Positions 23,501 to 26,527 of a stretch of DNA of 26,527 bases are shown one piece after another. The first letter of the stretch is position 1; each line of letters opens with the position of its first letter. Made by a program: the position numbers and the translations under genes. The notes below the pieces were generated by a model. That model searched no databases, had not been told where the DNA came from, and saw only the letters and a program-made list of their open reading frames with translations. Location: positions 1-26,527 of the forward strand of contig JAEOTJ010000115.1 in NCBI GenBank assembly GCA_016839905.1, given 5' to 3'. Origin of the DNA: Promethearchaeota archaeon (GTDB lineage Archaea; Asgardarchaeota; Lokiarchaeia; Sigynarchaeales; SOKP01).

Positions 23501-24749
23501 CTTGGTAATAAATATGTCATCTTTACTCCATATGAGCCCTACACTATTCAATATTAGCTTGGAAACAAGAATAAATGCAACAATAGATCGATTAGAGGTG
23601 GAAATGTTGAATAATTTTACTAATAATTTTGATAAAATTGAAAATATTACCCAAACCGAGGAATATAATTATTCTTTCTCTCTAAATCCCATTGGACAAT
23701 ATATCAATCCCTTGAATGGTCTAATTTATTTAAGATTTAGTGGATATAATTCTACTGCTACTTCAAACTATTCCCTAAGCATCGATAATTTAGATTTTGT
23801 TATCTTTCAAAATGTTCATAGTCTCTTTAATACAATATCATGGCCTAAATTACAAGTAGCTGGAATTATTGAAACCCCTACCCTTCATAATGCTGAGAGG
23901 TATTTATGGCCTTTTGGCTCAACCGATATAGGATATGATGCAGTAGGAAATGCAATAATTTCAAATTTTCATGAGGCCATATATATTAACTATAATCAAG
24001 CAAGAAATTCCGTATATCTTGACTTTAAAGGTAATAACATAACTAATGATAAAGTTACTTCAGTTTTAATGCATTGTAGTAATGTAAAGAATATTGAAAC
24101 AAGTTATGGTCTCTTGGTATTTAATTTACCTCCTTTCCCAGATTATTGGTCATTAATGGATTTTAAAAGCTTTCAATATCTTCTCAGAACGATGGTACCT
24201 GACTGGTTCATATGGATTGAAGAAGGTTATACTGATGAGGAAGTCTTAGAAATTGTTGTAGGATTTCTTGAGGATAATGGATATGTAGTAATGTTTGCAT
24301 TTTCTCATTCATTTGTTACAGCAACATTTAGACAAATGATAGATCTAATGGGATTTGTTACTAATGGAATGCTTTTATTTGCTATAATGATTGCCATGAT
24401 TGGGCTTTCTCTACATTGTCTCCTTTCAACTATGGCGCGTAGAAGGGAAATTGGAATGTTAAGATCAATAGGAATGAGTAAGGAAAATATAATTAAAACA
24501 ATATCTGGAGAAACCCTAATCGTTGCATTTCTGGGAACCATAATCGGCATTTTTGCAGGATTATTACAGGGTTTTCTTATAGTTTCTGCCATACCTTCGG
24601 AAGGTTTTCTAACGGTAACTTGGACAATTCCAGTGATAACAATTATAATATTAATCTTGATTACATTAGCCACAGCGATTATTAGTTCTAGATTTCCCGC
24701 AAAATGGGCAGCAAATATAAACATAATTGAGGCAATAAGAACAAGATAA
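20535..24749 (+). CDS. ten-TM FtsX-family ABC permease with a large second ectodomain
   Basis: 1404 residues. TM helices are visible at about 20-40, 313-338, 361-390, 422-445, 469-490, 508-545, 563-590, 1268-1300, 1322-1355 and 1363-1395. This is two MacB/FtsX modules (one TM, an ectodomain, three TMs) joined by two extra helices, the ten-TM plan of YbbP-like permeases. Both modules have the FtsX coupling region (R.IGASK.E in the first; MARRREIGMLRSIGMSKENI in the second). The first ectodomain is about 270 residues. The second is about 680, much larger than usual, with an Asn/Ser/Thr-rich part (about 890-1100) full of N-x-S/T sequons. Type VII ABC proteins of this kind work as mechanotransmitters or exporters, not simple channels. 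Two ATPase genes follow, 55 nt downstream. Substrate unknown. Confidence 0.88.
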   Translation: MGAITKIPIRNMKRRKIRYILTTITLVIGVALFGGVLIVSDSFNVMLINSIDKQMGTADILIRASDTEDGWFDADSIEDKISSIDHFEAITFRISGFNVHVSAVDGGDKTQNSTSSSVYGIDHENEDEIDLGGTPYILDTISNEVTLEELLDHEDGTTGSRVLVITESLKIKLGKDFEAGDHVRVLPIDATFPISEYDTSTWLKYTVVAIIRDMGEAKDFDTEKPTDVSTPSQRPCLFTGIQNAHELVDGTEDHSDEYNLAAINIDDIYNVEAAVDDIEGKLEDLKDEKDWVVSDLKTSRLERITETTETMRAMFLMFGLIALILSIILIMNIFNIIKEEQEYETGMFRAIGASKTETFKMFLTQGVIMGALGSVLGTICSYFISFLIFSVTVDALKNISQNTGMMSFTTEFEIILYPSTLILTFSVGLISCIVASLYPSWKASRKPIIDCLNPIKEKTEREKMKYKKHIFGLALASFLILSGVFLLYTQLAPSEANVGPRDAMGDSSVIAMVAPTMVLLGIILITAVLLQPIVKVFIALFGPYLKETKLLTRKNVLRHRRRTILTYSMIALTVSYLVGISLVMESIKEGINTTVYDFMGCDVRVVSYLSPLSFEDELIAQPGVDDVMGVSHQNAKMFLDGEWIGHSQLDEEWDTTIHVNVIQKEKFLKHLKETVITSPADASLEDVMDELDSGNNILITEELAEDYDLKVGDKIEVKFSLGITYANMSAFMSDPFNAIEDTVIIEMEVVGIAKKVQGFSSIDFLGFETGKNYDFFITWKIYEEIAYNNLPGGTIDIGLKQATQTGSTYLDLFQPNWFNFSMVKDDLSITNGIEYYTTRMDYFTTVSNGSVTNLVPQTSVIGLHTNSSQNLKSDDDFGQHIIVEERVGMNNSTMEGILNTTEDICVVTQAFVDSQKSNGDLSFGIGSNVSIYPFQTNPTPVIVDTGSLNALLDISSLNGTLISGSTANLITSDNINMTLLSNNQNLTFNLVINMSSLLHMSPTLFNISLETRINATIDRLEVEMLNNFTNNFDKIENITQTEEYNYSFSLNPIGQYINPLNGLIYLRFSGYNSTATSNYSLSIDNLDFVIFQNVHSLFNTISWPKLQVAGIIETPTLHNAERYLWPFGSTDIGYDAVGNAIISNFHEAIYINYNQARNSVYLDFKGNNITNDKVTSVLMHCSNVKNIETSYGLLVFNLPPFPDYWSLMDFKSFQYLLRTMVPDWFIWIEEGYTDEEVLEIVVGFLEDNGYVVMFAFSHSFVTATFRQMIDLMGFVTNGMLLFAIMIAMIGLSLHCLLSTMARRREIGMLRSIGMSKENIIKTISGETLIVAFLGTIIGIFAGLLQGFLIVSAIPSEGFLTVTWTIPVITIIILILITLATAIISSRFPAKWAANINIIEAIRTR

Positions 24750-24804
24750 AAATTATTTTAATTTATAATAAAGAAAAATAAAAGGATAAAAGTAGTTGGA
24801 AATA

Positions 24805-25599
24805 ATGATTAAAAAAAAAAAAAAAAAAATAAACAAAAAATCAACCAAAAACTCTTATAAAATTGACCCAGAAATTATTCTTGATGTTAAAGATTTATCA
24901 AAAACATATACTTTAGGAGCAGACACGACTGTAGCACTCGATAAGGTCAATATTAAAATTAAAAAAGGAGAACTTGTTGCTGTAGTAGGACCTTCGGGAT
25001 CAGGAAAAACTACTCTAATAAATTCTCTCGGAGCTTTAGGAAATCCAGATTCTGGAAAAATTATATACAATATGGATGGTCAAGGCAATGGAGAAGATAT
25101 CACTGAAATGAGTGATTTGGAACAAAAATATGTGCGTTTAGATAAAATTGGTTTAATATTTCAATTTTATAATTTATTTCCAGTTTTAACTGCTTTTGAA
25201 AATTGTGAACTCCCCATGCTAATTGGCAAGGTTCCTGCTAAAGAAAGAGAAAAAAGAGTGGAAAGATTATTAAAAATGGTTGGACTGGGAGAACGCATGA
25301 TACATTATCCCACACAAATGTCAGGAGGAGAACAGCAACGAGTCACTGTAGCAAGAGCACTGGTAAATGATCCATTAATAATTTTAGCGGATGAACCAAC
25401 TGGAGAACTCGATACAGAAACAACCACACAAATTATGAAGATATTTCTTGAATTGAGAACCTCTGGGCGCTCAATATTAATGGTTACTCATAATGAAGCG
25501 ATCGCAGAAGCTGCTGATAGAATTATAACACTTACTGATGGAAAGATAATGGGAGAAAGACAAGGCGGAAAGCCAATAGAAGATATTTATAAAACATAG
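24805..25599 (+). CDS. ABC transporter ATPase, MacB/LolD type (first of two)
   Basis: 264 residues counted from the ATG at 24805. A TTG at 24796 in the same frame would add three residues. All nucleotide-binding motifs are intact: Walker A G62-P-S-G-S-G-K68-T69, Q-loop in IFQFYNL, signature S173-G-G-E-Q-Q-R, Walker B ending D196-E197 and H-loop H229. The FQFYNLFPVLTAFEN region is typical of the LolD/MacB/FtsE group that powers FtsX-type permeases. The first ~25 residues are a Lys-rich extension encoded by a 19-A run (24811-24829), which lies right after the start codon and is risky for frame maintenance. The protein should pair with the second ATPase to form a heterodimer, or each may form homodimers on the permease in the same operon. 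Confidence 0.9.
   Translation: MIKKKKKKINKKSTKNSYKIDPEIILDVKDLSKTYTLGADTTVALDKVNIKIKKGELVAVVGPSGSGKTTLINSLGALGNPDSGKIIYNMDGQGNGEDITEMSDLEQKYVRLDKIGLIFQFYNLFPVLTAFENCELPMLIGKVPAKEREKRVERLLKMVGLGERMIHYPTQMSGGEQQRVTVARALVNDPLIILADEPTGELDTETTTQIMKIFLELRTSGRSILMVTHNEAIAEAADRIITLTDGKIMGERQGGKPIEDIYKT
24811..24829 (+). repeat. 19-A homopolymer within the 5' end of the ATPase gene
   Basis: Nineteen consecutive A residues begin two codons after the ATG. They encode six lysines and shape the N-terminal extension. Length change by other than three bases would destroy the frame of the ATPase. Confidence 0.85.
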
Positions 25600-25616
25600 G
25601 TATGTGATGTTGAAAG

Positions 25617-26390
25617 ATGGAAAATATTAAAGAAGTTAATAAATTTTTACTGACAGATTTAGAAGCAAAAGAAAAATATGGATTGGATTTGTATACTAAC
25701 GCCATAATCCAAACGTTTGATTTAACTAAATACTATAATGTTAGTGAAGAAATAGAAGTAAGAGCATTGGATGGTATAAGCATTGTTGTACAAAGAGGTG
25801 AATTTGTAAGCGTCATGGGGCCCTCTGGTTCAGGAAAAACTACTCTACTTAATATAATTGCAGCTCTAGATAATCCTACAAGTGGGGAAGTATTCATCAA
25901 TAGACAAAATATAGCAGATTTGGATGATCAGCAACAGACTTATTTAAGACTTAATGAAATTGGCTTCATTTTCCAATTTTATAACTTAGTACCCGTCCTC
26001 ACTGCTTATGAGAACGTAGAACTTCCACTAATTCTTGCTAAAAAACCTGAAAAAGAAAGAGAGAAGAGTGTAATGAAATTTCTATCTCTTGTAGGATTAG
26101 ATCATAAAATCGATCACTTACCATCTGAATTATCTGGTGGAGAACAACAAAGAATTGCAATAGCAAGAGCTTTAAGTAATGAACCATCAATCTTAATCGC
26201 TGACGAGCCTACTGGAGAACTTGATACAAAAATGGGAATGGATATTATCAATCTACTAAGAGATCTTAATAAGGAACTTAATCAGACAATTTTAATGGTT
26301 ACACACGATCCTAAAGTAGGAAATCTTGCAGAAAAGCTGTTTAAGATGAGGGATGGTAAAATTACAGACACTATAACTCTTAAAGATTAA
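25617..26390 (+). CDS. ABC transporter ATPase, MacB/LolD type (second of two)
   Basis: 257 residues. Intact motifs: Walker A G68-P-S-G-S-G-K74-T75, Q-loop in IFQFYNL, signature S173-G-G-E-Q-Q-R, Walker B D196-E197 and H-loop H230. It closely resembles the preceding ATPase (shared LR.LDKIG/LRLNEIG, FQFYNL.PVLTA.EN.ELP), so the two are paralogues from a duplication. The first 45 residues form an extra helical lead (up to TFDLTKYYNV) before the fold. It starts at an ATG 17 nt after the stop of the first ATPase, so the two are coupled. With both active sites complete, a heterodimeric motor on the ten-TM permease is the likely arrangement. Confidence 0.9.
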   Translation: MENIKEVNKFLLTDLEAKEKYGLDLYTNAIIQTFDLTKYYNVSEEIEVRALDGISIVVQRGEFVSVMGPSGSGKTTLLNIIAALDNPTSGEVFINRQNIADLDDQQQTYLRLNEIGFIFQFYNLVPVLTAYENVELPLILAKKPEKEREKSVMKFLSLVGLDHKIDHLPSELSGGEQQRIAIARALSNEPSILIADEPTGELDTKMGMDIINLLRDLNKELNQTILMVTHDPKVGNLAEKLFKMRDGKITDTITLKD

Positions 26391-26527
26391 TTTACTTTTC
26401 TCTTGTCTCAAAGATTGCATTTTTAATTAAAGTTTAGATATTTAGAATCTTTTTCTAATTGCTATTTTAAAGAAAATTATTTTAAATAATAATATTCAAA
26501 TAAATCTAAATTATTATTATTTTAAAA
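26391..26527. other. AT-rich region after the operon, possible U-rich terminator
   Basis: Directly after the stop of the second ATPase is a pyrimidine-rich stretch (TTTACTTTTCTCTTGTCTC at 26391-26409), followed by a T-run at 26420-26425. This would suit U-tract termination in archaea. No gene is seen in the remaining ~100 nt. Confidence 0.35.

Noticed and set aside
24305..24724. 139-codon minus-strand open frame in the permease gene
   Set aside because: Antisense of TM-helix codons; it overlaps a well-supported FtsX module completely.
1..26527. CRISPR array or insertion sequence
   Set aside because: No regularly spaced direct repeats with unique spacers and no recognisable transposase; the only regular repeat is the 99-bp coding one.

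Overview
The window is AT-rich (about 30% GC by eye) and carries archaeal-type features: TATA elements about 25 nt upstream of start codons with little or no leader, very large Asn/Asp-rich surface proteins built from propellers and Ig-like repeats, a PadR-controlled FtsX/ABC operon, and a Cys-rich zinc-finger tail behind a membrane anchor. No ribosomal or eukaryotic-signature gene is present. The best guess is an Asgard (Lokiarchaeia-like) archaeon, but this is inference from gene style, not from a marker.

Layout. At 1-1194 there is a possible gene tail, a two-gene toxin-antitoxin-like pair (46-aa protein plus TacT-like GNAT acetyltransferase whose reading frame has no normal start codon), and a decayed minus-strand gene end. 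At 1418-2029 (minus) lies a YkgJ-type CxxCxxCC protein. At 2218-9997 lies a giant membrane-anchored propeller/DUF2341/Ig-like surface protein whose reading frame breaks at an 11-A tract, with its cytosolic zinc-finger tail continuing in another frame. At 10090-13908 lies a three-gene cluster: multi-winged-helix regulator, Eco57I-like N6-adenine methyltransferase, and an MBL-fold hydrolase 3 nt behind it. This is the best candidate here for an undescribed modification/defence unit. At 14157-17996 (minus) lies a second surface protein with an SBBP propeller, six Ig-like repeats, a TM helix and a 33-residue-repeat cytosolic tail. At 18158-19403 (minus) lie a second MBL hydrolase with a winged-helix tail and a 59-aa zinc-ribbon protein that length cut-offs easily miss. 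At 19890-26390 lies a PadR regulator with an operator-like palindrome at its start, followed by a ten-TM FtsX-family permease and two paralogous ABC ATPases.

How they work together. The last four genes form a conventional regulator-permease-ATPase-ATPase operon for export or envelope stress. The two surface proteins share one Ig-like repeat family and both place a distinctive cytosolic tail behind a single TM helix, so they may be adhesins or receptors connected to cytosolic partners. The wHTH/methyltransferase/MBL cluster has an 18-bp palindrome directly before the methyltransferase, which suggests control by the wHTH protein. Homopolymer A tracts (11 and 19 A) lie inside two genes and may be assembly errors or slippage sites.
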